DNA from: Paragyromitra xinjiangensis
Taxonomy: Eukaryota > Ascomycota > Pezizomycetes > Pezizales > Discinaceae
Length of the DNA stretch: 64,000 nt
NCBI GenBank assembly: GCA_038503065.1
Contig: JBCAMK010000010.1
Location: 744,001 to 808,000 of the forward strand
Reading direction: 5' to 3'
Shown: positions 24,826-38,503 of the stretch, one piece after another
Layout: the number at the start of each line of letters is the position of its first letter
How positions within the stretch are numbered: the first letter of the stretch is position 1
The notes under the pieces: generated by a model
Databases searched by the model: none
Told to the model about the DNA's origin: nothing
Seen by the model: only the letters and a program-made list of their open reading frames with translations
Position numbers and translations under genes: made by a program

Positions 24826-26768
24826 ATGGAGTCATCGGATATTAGAAGGCAGAGGTATGTGGTCAATTTTTTTTTCATTTTGCGTTATTTACTTTTTTGT
24901 TTCCTTTTAAATGGGGCCAAACCGAAATAAATCTACGCAGATCCAAGATTCTCGGCTATTCAGGAACTTGTTTTTGATCTCGATAAGATCTGGGTCTAAT
25001 CTTAATTCTTATAGTGATACTCTACCATCGATGGCCGCCTCATACATGGAATTCGAAAGGGTGACTAGAGAAGGAGCTCAATTCCATCAGCGCCATCCAT
25101 CCATAAATCGCGGAAGCATCTCGACAGCTTCGCCCATAAGTCCCACTACATCATTCGGCTCAGGACCGCCACCGCCGCTCTCGTTTCCCCAGAGTTCAAC
25201 GAATGCGCCCAATGGCTACATCTCACCACCCGATTCTAGAAGGACGTCAGGAAATGAGGAAGGTAGGCAGACTTTGCCGTCGCTGGAAGGACGGCAGTCA
25301 CTGCCATCGTTACAAGAGGCTTTGTACGATAAATTGGAAAAGTCAACGTTTCCAGCACCTTCGCCAATGCAAACTCCGCCTCTAGGGTCAGGTCCGTTTT
25401 CAGCTGGTCACACAACTATGCCTCGTAGTCAGCCTCCGGAGGCTCTACCGAGTGTACAAACTCTTCCAGGATCATCTCAAATGTATTCACATCCACCGCC
25501 TCCACTACCACCTCCACCGCCGCTGCAGAGTACAGCAGGCCCTGGTCCATCACATAGTCATGAGTCTTCATACGCTCGGCGAAATAGCCAGGAGCATTCC
25601 CGAACTCTACCACCTAATCCCTATGCGCACACACAACCACCGGCAATTCCGGCCATTCGACCATCAGATCCATACCCTCCGCCACCGCCAAACGTTAATT
25701 CATCATATCAACAACAGCACCCATATCCGCCGCCACCACATCATAGCACATCACCGCAGTACCCTCCAACTCCATCATATCACAATGGCAATGGTACACC
25801 GACACAACAATATCCATTCCCGCAACATCCTAATGGTGGACCTCCTCCGCAATCCTCATACCAGCATCAACAACCTCCTGCACATTCATCCTCATATCCA
25901 TATACTTCGCGAGATCATGGGTACCACGAGCCGCCTCAAATGTCGCCTGGCTCCGGTGGAGGTCTGAAAAGGAATAATAGTGGTTATGGGATCAAGATTG
26001 AGAAAGCGCTCTCGATGTCTACATTGCGGAGGGATTTTGAAACGGTAAGGATTGACGAACGTTGTGGAGTTACTATCACATGATATCTAACATTTTATAG
26101 ATCAAGGATGTTTCGGCACGGGTGTACCACCTAGTGGCTAAATATCACGATATTTGGCAGCAACAGGGAGCTCAGCCATCTCCAGGGGTATTGGAAAATT
26201 CTGTGCTGGATTTCAGTGAGATGCTGGAATCTTGGATACGGAGTACGGAGGCATTAAGAAGTTGCCACCAGGTCTTTCAGGAATTATCCGCAAAGGAGTT
26301 TGCGGAACAAAATGCTCAAAAGATGAACACCAATCATTCGTCGGAATATGGGGGTGACGACAATCATGGATATGCAGATGATACCAGGTCAAATGGATCT
26401 CAACAACCCGATGCCAAGAAAATACGGAGAGGCGTGAGTGTTCTTGTGTGCCCGATGCGGTTTTCGTGTTTTTCATCCTCGCTGACTTGAAACAGCGGGC
26501 TGCACCACCTGGACGTTGCCACAGCTGTCACCGAGCCGAGACGCCTGAATGGAGACGAGGACCTGATGGTGCGAGAACACTGTGTAATGCTTGCGGACTA
26601 CGTATGTCACATGCGCCTCGAATGGAATATACAAGTTTTGGGAGGCGACTGTACTAATTCGTGAGGAAAATTGAAACAGATTACGCAAAGCTCACTAGGA
26701 AATTGAACAAAGCTCCGGGAGGCGGACAAATAGCGGGAAGGAAAGCGCCAAATTCACCCATGCCATAG
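24826..26768 (+). CDS. nsdD: GATA zinc finger transcription factor, NsdD/SUB-1/LTF1 type
   Basis: Nuclear DNA-binding regulator; family members control sexual development, conidiation and light responses. Inferred exons: 24826-24854, 25015-26044, 26101-26433, 26496-26601, 26680-26768, about 528 aa. The middle is a long Pro/Ser/Tyr-rich disordered region. Next comes a helical segment beginning GYGIKIEKALSMSTLRRDFE and continuing over an intron with IKDVSARVYHLVAKYHDIW. The C-terminal finger is C472-X2-C475-X18-C494-X2-C497 with TPEWRRGPDGARTLCNACGL, preceded by RAAPPGR. The last intron splits the His codon in CGLHYAKLTRK, and only its removal restores that motif. The 29-nt first exon is inferred from a GTATGT donor and a frame-preserving acceptor at 25014; an alternative is a start at ATG 25031. 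The class assignment rests on the finger and its flanks, as I recall the family. Confidence 0.88.
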
Positions 26769-29700
26769 CGACAAGATCAGCCACATTTCCTCTATATTTT
26801 CTTTTTTTATTGCCGATGGTTTATCTTTTTCCTATTTTGCATTGATGACGGTGTGTGGTGCCATGTTATCAATAAGCCCCTGGCTAGGCCAGGTAGGTTT
26901 TTGTTTTCATTCATGGGGGGTCTTGGGGGCGTTCTTCATGATCATGATTTTTCTTGCAGTGGTGTTATGTTCCCTTTTTTTTTTGAGCCTGTTCTTACTT
27001 TCATCGTGTCCTCTATTGAGCTAAACGGTCTCATACCTGACTTACTTTCTTTTGTTTGGTTTTCATTGTCACATCAAGGTTCTCGTCGGCGAACGAGAGA
27101 CTCCGGAATTACTTCATTGATTTTTTTTATTTTGTCTACTTTCTACAGGTAAAGCTTCTTCGGCATCTCAAATGTATATCGCATTTTTTTTCTCTCTATA
27201 TCTTCTTTCTTTTCGGTTGCCACTTAGGTGGCCATTTTTTTTCATTTTACCACATTTTACTTGTCATGCTTCTCCTGATCCTCTTATTACCTGGAATGGA
27301 ATTGTATCTCTATGATATTCGACAGCACGGATGTATTTAAAGCTGTGTTGTCCAACCAGAAACCAGCTGCACAACACAGCCAATCTGTTAACGCTACCAG
27401 CAAAAGCAAATTGGCCAAAACCGGAGATGCGTACGGATTCAGTCTGATCCCGTCCACAGTCATCTCTGGGGCTTACAGGAGAACCTGAGGAAAGCGTTCC
27501 AGGAGCTAAAATAAAAGTGGGGGAATGGAACATCCCGTCGTCGTCTAGACCCGGGTTTTACACTAGTGTCAAAGCAGTCTGGATTATCACTCACAGCTAA
27601 GCTTTTGCCAAGATCTCGTGGCAGAAGAGGTTTCAACATCAGACCGAAATAAACTCACGAAGAAAAGAATAGGCAGCTTGAGGAGGATTTACTGGAGGAC
27701 AGTAACACGCGTAGGTAGGGGGGGAGCGAAACGACGCAGGGCGAATGTTGTTTCGTTTCATCGGAAGCCGTCGCTCATCGCTGGTTACGGGAGGGGAGAT
27801 GCGGCGGTTACGCAGGGTTAGGGCTATAGATTGTTTTTTTATGAACCTTAATACTTACTACTTTTTCTCAATTTCACATGGATCTGCCGGGGGGGTTCCA
27901 ACATTAGGAAAAAACTGGCGCCATTTCAACCCGGCATCTACCTTAAAGACGTTTTAGAACTGGTTTGCCTTCCTTTCGTTTTCTTTTCTTTTCTCAGGAG
28001 TTGATAGTAGGGGTTTACTATGACAACTGTACCTGCACGGCTAACATGAGAGTTGGGGGTGGTTTTCTTTGATAACATGTGCTATATGAAAATCTATCTA
28101 AAGAACTACCATGTTTATTACCACTGCCGTGCAGATCTTTCCACCATGGACAGCAGCAGAATCACGCAGCTGGGGATGATGAGGAGTGAGGTGATTTCTA
28201 TGTTTCCAATATACCAACCAGTCCATGATTTTCCCTTCTGGCAGTTGTGCAATCCGTCTGAAATCGGTACCGGTACCTTAGTCTCAAGGAATTAAAGTAG
28301 ATCCCCCTATTGCTCGTGCCCGCATACTAACACTATACAAAATACACTTTATGCTAGGTAGACAACTTTTTTTAATATGCTGTCTTCGGAGATGATCTCT
28401 TTTACGGAATATGTACGATACGCATTTCCTCGCGAATCGCGAGAAGCGTCGTGTCGTGTCTGCTTGGTGCGTTTAATTCTCGCGGACAGGGCCAGGTCAC
28501 GTAACACATACCATTCCACGCACCCACACACACACACAACACAAATTTTAGGGGAACCGGGATTCGCCATGCACGATCGTGGGACAAGCGGAAGGAAGGG
28601 GGGGGAGGAGGGGGTGGGCGGTGTAGGGAAAGTATTCGTTATGAAGATTTCAGGAAATGTGATATGTCGAGATCCTCGCGAAAATTGTATGCAGGTTTCC
28701 AGCGATCGGTTCGCTCGGCTTATCGATATCGGGAAATTTGGAAAAATCCTACATCGCAGGGGTAGTGGGGGGGGTTGAGTTTAATTCTTGGTAATTAATG
28801 GAAAGGAATGTGCCCCATGGAAGGCTCGAGTGCTGCTTTAGCCAAGAGGGGGGGGTACGTATAACGGTTTTGGGTGGTGGGTTTGCTTTTGTGGGTACTC
28901 TGGGTACGGATATCCGTACACATGAGAATTGACACGGGTGCGTCTAAACACCGAGGGTTAGAACTATGGGCGCGGTTTTAGAGAGTAGATGGGCATCTGT
29001 CCGAGCGAGCAAACATGTGAAGTGGCTTGCGACTGCCGTCTCCGACTGGTATGTACATAGGTATGTACCTACGGTTAGCACGTTGTCTGCTGCGATCCAT
29101 TTGTATTTCCTGGAAACACCTTGTCCGTAGCCGCTTTTTCAAGTTCGGCTCGATCTCACATCGGTTCAATCGCGGAGTATTTTGCAACTAATCGTTGGCG
29201 ATCAAGCTTATTCGTCGTCATAATCTGGAGTAAGAACGGTGAGTCTAGTAAGCGGAGTTCCATCTGCTTGGTATCAAGTAATCGCCGTGAGTAAGACGGC
29301 TCAGCCCGGAAGCGCATTCGCTGTTTCTTTACATGATGCCGTAATCATGTTCGGTGAAGGACTATATTGTTCGGTGTGAAATTAGATGCCGTGGAAACCT
29401 GAAACAGCTGGAGTCCGCGGTGTGGCGTTGGTGACTCCTGCTTGTGGGGGGTCGGGGAAGGGCTTTCCTCGCTGAAGGGCTCTGTACCCGAGCCACTTGG
29501 ATAGAGTAATTGACATCTGGCATCTGGCGTATTAGGCTTGCAGAGATAGATGAAGCCGTTTGCGGAAATGAAGAAGCTGCTCGAAGAGAGCAATCTGATG
29601 GAGATCGTGGTGGATGTTTGGCGTCATTGGCTCGCCAATACGTCCAAGCTCTGGACCATCATCACCACCAACAACCCTAACCCTTTCCGGCCATCAACCT

Positions 29701-32700
29701 CCAGAGCTTCCACCAACCTTGGGACCGGTATTTCTCTGCTTCAATTGTAATCCTTGATCATCCAACGGCCACGTCGTTGTCGACAGCCACTCAATTCCCG
29801 GGCAATTGATAACGTGCGGTCTGTGTGGGGTGCATCAGCATCTTAGACACTGGAACCATGGTGTGTGAAACATCGATCTAGATATTCCGATCTGAGATGA
29901 AAGTATATGTACTTGACGATCTGAGACCTTTTTTGATTTCCATTTTCGGCATGCTGTAGCCAAAGATCCAAATCAAAGCCGTTGTGTTCTGGCTTGCCCT
30001 GGCTAGTCCGTCTCCACTCGCTTTTATTTTCCAAGATGAGCAGTATGAGACCCAGTTTCACCGTTAATGTCGTCAAAGTCGATGTTTGACCCCCTCAATG
30101 ACATTATTTCTGTGATGAGACACGACTCAATGCAGATTCCAAGGCCTAAGAGTGGTTTTCTAGAACAATGCACGCAAATGAGCTAGCATTCAGCACCATA
30201 TCTCGGGATACAAGACACCACGAAGCTGATTTGTTCGAGATCTCGACTTCTGGTCTGCAGGGACCTCCGGGGAAAAGTCTCACCGACGGCACGGCCAAGT
30301 CGCTGCTATCAATGATCCACCAGATGGTACTTACCTTGAGTAGGTATTGGAGACGATCTAGAACACTCCAAGACTCAAAGCAGGAAATAGGTACCCGACG
30401 ATGCAAGCTGCATGTAAGTTCTGATCAGCCGGACGGTTAGACTCTAGTTAGCTCTCCAACAAGCCAAGCCCCTCTCGTAGCTTGCATTTTCGCACCATTG
30501 CCAATTGCGGGCTCTCGGCGGCTGGAGGGCGTACGCTCTGAAACCTGGCCAAGTCAGGACTCGACAATGCTGTATTGGTATCTACGCACAGACAAGAACT
30601 CGCAGAATCTACAGGTAATCATTCTCTCTGCCAAGTTCTCGACGGATGATAAACATTGACCTTTTCTATTTTGAACTGGACGAACACCTACGTGGTTCTA
30701 GGCAGTTGTCTGCCCATGCTCATGAACCGGGAACAATCCTGGCTGGCTGGCTCCCTGCAAAAATCTCACGGGAACGATCTGAACGAATCTCAGCCCTGTG
30801 GGTCTTGGTCTCGTGAATCGTGCCAATAGGGAGAAGAGAGAGACTTAGTTGCTCGTTGGGCCTTGCTTGCATAGAGCCAGCGTAGATCCTTGCAAAGCTA
30901 GGGATTGTCCAGGCCTCTATGGTCCCTCCTTCGCCACCTGAGTTAACACCACTATCTAAACAGGTGGTGCCTGCTGTGGTCCGAATTTACCGAGCAGACG
31001 ATCCAATATTATCGGGCTCCGCAGCCCAGAGTAACTAAATTCAACTGCCAGGCAAAACCACGCGGCCTCTGAGCAAATCCCGGCGCTAATCATAACAAGA
31101 TATTTAGCTTAATCAGCTAATTATCTAGGCGCATGTTAGGTTTTCTTCGTCAGGGTAGGCTTTCTCTACACGGAGGAGAAGTTTCTATCGACCTTTTGGG
31201 ACGAGCTTGAACTAGATATCAGGAAACAACATCTATCTCGGCATAATGCTACCGGTAGGTGTTTTTTTGATGCTATAGAAAGGTTCGGTTTGTAAAAATT
31301 CTGAGTGCAGCGAGGGCGCAAACAGTTAGGACATGTCAATGATATCGAGGTTGGTACAAATGGCATTTGCCCCTTAACCGAACGAGCCACCTGACGAGCA
31401 AACACTTTGTTTATTTTACTAACTACTATCAAAGAATTTCCAGCTTACAGCGATCTTATCAGAATATTGAATTTTGTTACAGAACACTCAAACTCAATCA
31501 TTGGCATCGGTGTCTCAAATTACCGTTTTGGTGCCAGAATTTACCGCACCTGCTGTCAATGATTGGAACGACACTACACAGACGTTCAAATAAGGTGTGG
31601 CGGCCAAGAGTCGCACTTCGATCGCATATAACGATAAGCTATCGCCATGCATTCCCCTTCGCTGCGCAGGGGCCCACCGGTAATATTAAAGATTACAATT
31701 TAGCCACTCTTGTTTGGACGTCTTGGCTTTACTTCTGTTCCTAGAAATATGCGATGGGATATTCCGTGAATGAGCTACGGGGCCGTACATCGGGAACAAC
31801 AGAATGGTTCTTTTCGGATCGGACTATCATGCGAGTATGTCGCAAATCGGGATCTCCGACGGATTTTGCTCCGATCCATTCGGACATCTTCGCGGAGTAG
31901 AAAGCCATAACACACGCTACCGGGTCTCTCCGCATGAGAGCTCACACGGGGAATCTCGATTCACCAAGGGAATTAGATCTGGTATGACACCTTGAAGGTT
32001 ACGATACACAAGTTCATATTGGGGTCGGTCAGATTACTGACAAAAAGAGCGATTGTTAACCTTTTGGGCTCTACTGATTCTAGCCATTCTAAATCCGACC
32101 ATGGCTTGACGTGCACATGCAAATTTCGTTTCGACCATCGCCTGTCTCCTGAATTTGTACAACAGGATGAATCAAAGTTCTAGCCTCCGCTCCACAGCAT
32201 ATTCAAAGTTAATTAATTACGGATACAACAGCGCCATCAGGTAAACCACGTGGGAGGTATTTTACGTTCATGGAGTGGGAATTCAAGGTTTCACTAAACT
32301 GTTGGGGATTCTACGATTAATTAAGTTATTCCGATCGTATATCCGAAATAAACAAGATTTTGGCACAACCCCAGAGTCTACGTCAGCCCTTTTTCTTTTC
32401 TTTCTTTGATGCTCAATATCTGGAAACATTCCCAGCAGCGGAATTCACTCAAAATTGAGGCAAATACCGCCGTACAGCAAACCAATTCTGGACCCAGCAA
32501 AGTGGTTTCACTTCCGTGTCGGTGGGCCTAAGAAAAGAATGCGAAAGCGGCACCAAAGAGGGGGATTTGAATTATGCGTGTCAGATCGTGCAGCGGAGAG
32601 GATCTATACAGTGAGGCTCCATCCTGTATTGGACCGTTAATACTACTCCTGGTTCAGTGCAGAAACAAAACGGGCAATTTCGGACGCAGGGTGGTTTGTC

Positions 32701-33738
32701 GGATAAGCACGGCGATAAGGCCTGGGGCGGACAGGGCGGTTGCTAATTCTCATGCATCGTATCGGTTCCGAATTATGACCTGATGGCGGAGGAAATGGTC
32801 ACGCAAGAGAAAGGGAGGCCTAGGTAGGTACGAGGAAAGGGGAAGTTTGTACAGGTGGCAGGTGGAGGTGGGTGATCAACAACGCTGTTGGACACCTCGT
32901 GGCAGTCCTCCTGGAGGATATGTGTTAAAAAAGCAAGCTGCATCGGAATCCTAACCTAAGCCGAGATGGATGACCTGGGGGTGGGTTCATGACTGTCGGT
33001 AAGTTGATGTTTGGCCTTACCGCCAGTAGTTTCCCTGGCCATGGGATACCGCAGGGCTAGGGGAGACGGGTACCTGCACAGCATATGCAATAACTAGATA
33101 TAGAGTAGATTATCCACCTCTGATAGGTATATCAAGATGAACAATGTCGATACATCACACGCCGCAAAGGCTTGAGGTTGGGGAAATAGGTAGGGGTCTC
33201 ATGTACTCGTTGAGGCACTTGTTCCTACCAGGGAGTTTCACGAAGTCATTGAATTGGTAATCGTCCCCGCTCCGCAATCCACTGTACATACATAGGGTCT
33301 CTCTTTATTTTTTTTCTCCTCCCTTGCACCAACTTGCCTGCATGCATCTATTTTTTTCTCCACACACCTCTCACCTCTAAGAACGCCTTCTCCCCGAGAC
33401 CTGCATTTTGTTTGTCTTTGACGTGTATCTTTTTGTGATAGAGATTCGGGGGCAGACGCAGTTGCAATTTCAACAAATTAATAATCTTTCGGGATTGCAT
33501 TCAGGGATTCACGGCGGGATCGGGAGCTTGTCTAATTGAGCACGGCGTTGGACTTGTCAGCGCAGCCGCAAGCTTATCGCCGAACAAAAACGATAAGAAG
33601 AAAAAATTCTGTCGTCACCATCCCGGGGGCTGGCTTGTCTCCCCCGCAACGTTCTGCGTGTTACGGTCCGTTATCACTTCCAGCCTGAATCAACACGCCA
33701 ATCTTTCGGGGTATCAAAATTGAGAGGAGATTGCACTT
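26769..33738. other. Intergenic region, nsdD to glutamate-cysteine ligase
   Basis: The first kilobase has T-rich runs fitting nsdD 3' UTR. The rest holds only short, unrelated frames. Noteworthy are a 15-base CTCGCGA-A-TCGCGAG palindrome at 28429-28443, a G-rich tract at about 28593-28620 and paired GTATGTAC words near 29050. From about 33.3 kb the plus strand has T/C runs that probably belong to the downstream promoter. No gene is supported. Confidence 0.45.
28429..28443. other. CGCG-containing 15-base palindrome
   Basis: Seven bases pair perfectly around a central A. The same CTCGCG core recurs about 40 and 245 bases downstream. It looks like a dyad protein-binding site, but no factor can be named. 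Confidence 0.5.
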
Positions 33739-36388
33739 ATGGGTCTACTGTGAGTTTTTTTGCTCATCTCGATCGTTGATTTGCTGTCACGGTTGCACTT
33801 CCGATTTATCGGGAGTGTTGTTGGTGGGGAAGCTCTGCTGATTAAGCCCCACAATTAGAGCTCTCGGGACCCCGCTGGAGTGGGAGGAAGCGAAGCGCTA
33901 CGCCGATGAGGTCCGAGATCTGGGAATTCAGGTACGCGAGCAGAGAGCGTTAGATTATGCAGTGAACCTACGGGCGTGAGCGATTGAGTAAAGCACTAAA
34001 TACGTGTTGGGTGTTGCAGCAACTTCTCGAAATATGGAAAAATTATCGAGGAAACGAACGAGATGTTTTGCTGTGGGGAGATGAGGTTTGGAATTCCAGA
34101 GACCTATATCAAGGTTTCTATTGGTACCTTAGATGAGATCTGATTGGTCTAACAAGTAATGTATAGATTGAGTATCTTGTTGTCTCGTATGACGAAGAAA
34201 AACGGCATGCTTGTCTCTCGCTCCGGCAAGCCGAAATCCTAGAGGAACTCGCGAATGATGAAAAATTGAGCAAGGCCGGGGGCGGTGTCCCCGATGTGAA
34301 AGAGCCGAAAGAGTTTGTCTCTATTCCGAGGAACAGGGTTTGTGGCTGTGAAAAGCTAAGCTTTTCATTGATAGGATTCCTGAGCCTATGCCTACATTTC
34401 ATCCCGAATTTGGTCGCTTCATGCTTGAGGCTACTCCGGGCGCTCCTTTCAATCTGACCTGGAAGGATCTGTTGTCTGTTGAGAAAAATATGAAGTTGAG
34501 GTGTGTCATTCGCTCATCTATCCAATAGTTGGGATCTAGTGAGAATTGGTGATTTACTCATCATCGGTTTGCAGGAGAGTCATCGCAAAGCAGCACATGG
34601 CAGCTACCGAGGCCCCAATCACTTTGCCTTCGTTCCCAATGTTGGGGACGAAAGGGGTATTCACTCATCCTCCGTGCACTGCGGATGGACCTAGGTCGCG
34701 GAGCCAATTCCTTCCTGACGAAGTGATAAATCCTCATATTCGATTCCCAACCCTTGCCGCGAACATTCGGGCTCGCCGAGGAAAGAAAGTGGCCATCAAT
34801 ATGCCAGTGTTCTATGACGAGAATACTCCTCGTCCCTTTAATGATCCAACCATAGACTATGATAGGCATCTTTATCCTGAGGACGACGACGTGAGAAATG
34901 GTGCAGCAAAAGAAGGTCACATTTACATGGACGCTATGGGCTTTGGGATGGGTTGTTGTTGCCTGCAGATTACATTCCAAGCTAAGAATATTGTTGAGGC
35001 GCGAACACTATACGATCAACTATGCCCATTGGGCCCAATAATGTTGGCGTTGACAGCAGCGTCTCCGATATTCAAGGGATTCTTAGCGGACGTTGACGTG
35101 CGGTGGAATGTCATCTCCGGGGCTGTCGACGATCGCACCGATGAAGAAAGAGGGTTGAAGGTCAGCCCCTTGATTCAGGTGCTGGCAAGATCTCCTGGGG
35201 CTAATAGGGAAAGAACAGCCACTCAAGAATAACCGTTTTGTGATACCAAAGTCACGGTACGATTCAGTATCGACTTACATCTCGCAGGACCCTCGGCTCC
35301 GACAAGAATACAATGATCTGGATCTGGTAATCGACAAAGACATTAAGAAGCGGCTTATCAATAATGGTCTGTGTCTCAAAGCGGTCTTATAGCATATTGG
35401 CTGACACGTAAATGGATTTATTATAGGTATGGATGAGCGCTTGGCAACTCATTTTGCGCACTTGTTCATCCGGGACCCACTGGTTATTTTCCAAGAGACA
35501 TTAGATGAACCTCCGGAAGATAGATCGGACCACTTTGAGGTGAGACCGGAAAGTGCTACAGTGAAACGCGTAAGCGGTAGCTGATATACCGTCCCTTGTC
35601 TATAATATTAGAACCTCCAATCCACGAACTGGCAACACATGAGGTTTAAGCCCCCACCGCCTGGCGGTAATATTGGCTGGCGAGTAGAATTTCGGAGCAT
35701 GGAAATCCAATTAACTGATCACGAGAATGCCGCATTTGCCATATTCATTGTTCTCCTAACTCGGGCGATTTTGTCTTACGGGCTGAACTTCTATATTCCG
35801 ATATCCAAGGTTGGTTCTCCTTTGGGCCAACACATAAAACAAGTATCCCGTATCTGTCTATTCCTAACCTTTTTACTGGTATAGGTTGATGAGAACATGG
35901 CAACGGCGCACAACCGGGACGCGGTCCTGACGGAGAAATTTTGGTTCCGGAAGAACCTCTTCCCGCCTAGGAAGCCAACCAGTGGGACTGGCACACCAAC
36001 CCCGTCTCGACCTGCATCGCCAGGTCCTGTCGAGAAGGAATATTGCCTTATGACGATCGACGAGATCATGAATGGGAGAGCCAACGAGTTCGTCGGCCTA
36101 ATACCCCTGATTGAAAGCTACCTGAACACAGTCAACGTCGACGTCGTGACACGATGCGAACTCGCTGGTTACCTAAGCTTGGTCTCAAAGCGGGCGAGCG
36201 GGGAGCTGCAGACGGGTGCACGCTGGATCAGAGAGTTTGTGCGTAGCCACCCGGACTATAAGAAAGATAGTGTCGTGAACCATAGCATCAACTATGATTT
36301 GATCAAGGCGGTCGAGAAGTTGGGCAACGGGGAAGGGCTAAAGAACGAGAAACTATGCGGCAAGCTGCTTGGACGGACACGTCCGTGA
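33739..36388 (+). CDS. GSH1: Glutamate-cysteine ligase (gamma-glutamylcysteine synthetase)
   Basis: Cytosolic ATP-dependent ligase that joins glutamate and cysteine, the first and rate-limiting step of glutathione synthesis. Ten inferred exons: 33739-33749, 33859-33931, 34020-34085, 34167-34312, 34375-34500, 34575-35160, 35219-35366, 35427-35539, 35612-35809, 35885-36388, about 656 aa, in line with eukaryotic enzymes. The N-terminus [20 protein letters not shown] is the family start, and the first 11-nt exon is needed to make it. Further motifs: LLWGDE at 45-50 (acidic, metal/ATP site region), [15 protein letters not shown] from 107, and [15 protein letters not shown] from 262. Later come [16 protein letters not shown] and [19 protein letters not shown], both highly typical. 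Intron 34313-34374 uses a GTTTGT donor, chosen because only it keeps the frame. Convergent with facB downstream. Confidence 0.95.
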
Positions 36389-38503
36389 GTCTCAACGACG
36401 ACCGGCAATTTGCGAAGCTTTGGTATCCTGCATACAATCTCTCTTTCCTCATGACTTGAGGTTTAGCAGAGTGGATAATTTCTTGTCTCTCTGCTTCACA
36501 GCTTATCGCCTCTGTTTTTTCATTCGCCCTGTTTTACTTTTAGCTCCTTATGGGCTCTTTGGTTGCAATGTTGTCTGAATTAATAGAAAGATATGCATAT
36601 CAACTTAAGTTCTTTTCGCTTGATCACGATCACAGACATCCGAGATATGCAATATGAACACTAAATGCGACTCCTGCATATCGTACGTTTCCATCTACTA
36701 TGCGTACCTACCTGGCTTTTACATGCCAAGATTTGGAGCAAGATTCCTCTCCGATAGCAAATCTTTGGGACAGCCCACAGCGAATGGGAGCAAAAGAATC
36801 GGTAAAGAATCAGTCACTCATCCTCCGTTCCGCAGGTAAGCCTTGCCCGGTTTCCTAAAACGTGGGGCAATGCTGTGCCCATATGTACTACGGGAGTGAG
36901 GTGATAGGTATCGGGAGGGCTTCGAAGCCTATATGTAACTGTATAAGAATAAGTGCCGGATCGTCTTCGCCTCGTGCGGCCAGCGGTGTGACAGGCAGGT
37001 TGCATATTCCGCCAGTTCTTAGGACATTACCAGTGGACCGCTTGTTTTGTCATTTGAGCTTTGAGTATCTCTCCATCTATCATTTATTAGGCCCACCCTC
37101 CAACCTGGCACACCAACACCAATTACCGGCAACGAGATCGGGGCGGAGGTTGAGCAGGTGCCAGAAGAAAAATTGTGATCGTCTGCTGCAACGCACGCAC
37201 CGTCCACGTCAACGTCAATGTCAAAATTGCGTGTATGCGTGGACCGTGTGCTCCAGTGTATAGTATGAACCACTGAGCACCCGGTGTGTATGTCGTAGAA
37301 CCCAAGCTTTTGTCCCTTTATGCTATTGGAGAGGATGGAAGGCCCGGAGTTAGGAACGGTGAGATCCGAAGAGTACTCAGAAGATTAGACATAAGAAGAA
37401 GCAATTTTACAGTCCAATGGATTCCGAGTCTTGTGCTATGATTAAAGTGTTGAATCGCGAGGAAACCATAGGTAAATTCCCGAAGTTCACACAGACAAGG
37501 CTAAAGAAAAGTGAGGAATGATGAGATGTCAACAGTAAGTGGGCTCTCGTGAGATAACTGGTATATCCCGCTATCATATGCGTCCTGCTTCTCACCTAAT
37601 GTCTGTTCTAATTGCCCAGATACTAAAAAAATATATCCTCAGTCGATCATGAAGCAGGAGGAAATGTATATTCGGCGCATCATGACTTCTTGGCCTCGTG
37701 GTTAATGACAACAAAGTGTATATATCACGGTTGAACTTTGATTCACTTGGTCTATTCTGTCCAAAGGTCTTACCCATAGGTACAGTAAGCGACTCCATGT
37801 GTCTTCCCTCTCACACTTTCCTGTTCCTTTTCGAGAAGAAAATGATATTTCTTTTTTGCTCGCCCTTTCCCAATCCAGCACATGAGGGAAGGAAAAAATA
37901 AAGGAAAAGAAAAACCCCTAAACCCCATCCCATCCATCCCTACTCCCGATTCCCCATTGCATAAAAATCCTCCCTTGACAGCGAACAGTACATGAAAGAA
38001 ATAATACAATAAAAAACAATAAAAAACGTTGATAAACACAAGCATCAGGATTCCAGCCTTACATAGCAAGGTAAGCAGTAGGTAAAATAGACGAGGCGAC
38101 ATTTCTTTTTGTGACACAAGAAAAAAAGCAAGAAACCGGTACGTAACTATAAAAAGGGATAACACGATAAATAAGGAGTAACAATAAATGTAAGGGGGTG
38201 CCAGTGGTAAGCCAAGCCAGCAATCGATCCTATGGTATAGAAGAAAAGCAAAAAAAAACACACCACATGCTTTTCAGGGCAAAAGGTGGATAAAAGGAAA
38301 TTATATCACATCAGAAAAGAGGCCGAAAGCAGACGACAAGGCGAAAATGAACTACCGAATACAACGGTGGGCGTAGCAGGGGGTGCCGTGGCATACCGAG
38401 GTAACTAGCCACGGAAACCCTCGGGCTATAGCTACCGTCTTTTTAAAAGAAATACTGCGAAGGCAGGTCTTCGGGAGAAGCCGAAGAAAAAAGGAAACAG
38501 AAA
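36389..38503. other. Convergent intergenic region between GSH1 and facB
   Basis: Holds the 3' ends of two converging genes. A/T runs at 37.9-38.3 kb (T-rich on the minus strand) suit a facB 3' UTR. A 163-codon minus-strand frame here (37770-38261) is hydrophobic only because the DNA is T-rich. No gene is supported. Confidence 0.5.

Noticed and set aside
25452..25967. His-rich frame within nsdD
   Set aside because: Frame-shifted reading of the Pro/Ser/Gln-rich nsdD exon 2. The nsdD frame alone continues through splicing to the GATA finger.
37770..38261. 163-codon hydrophobic minus-strand frame
   Set aside because: It arises from T-rich DNA at the presumed 3' end of facB. It has Phe/Leu/Tyr runs but no family motif, and similar hydrophobic frames appear in other 3' regions here.
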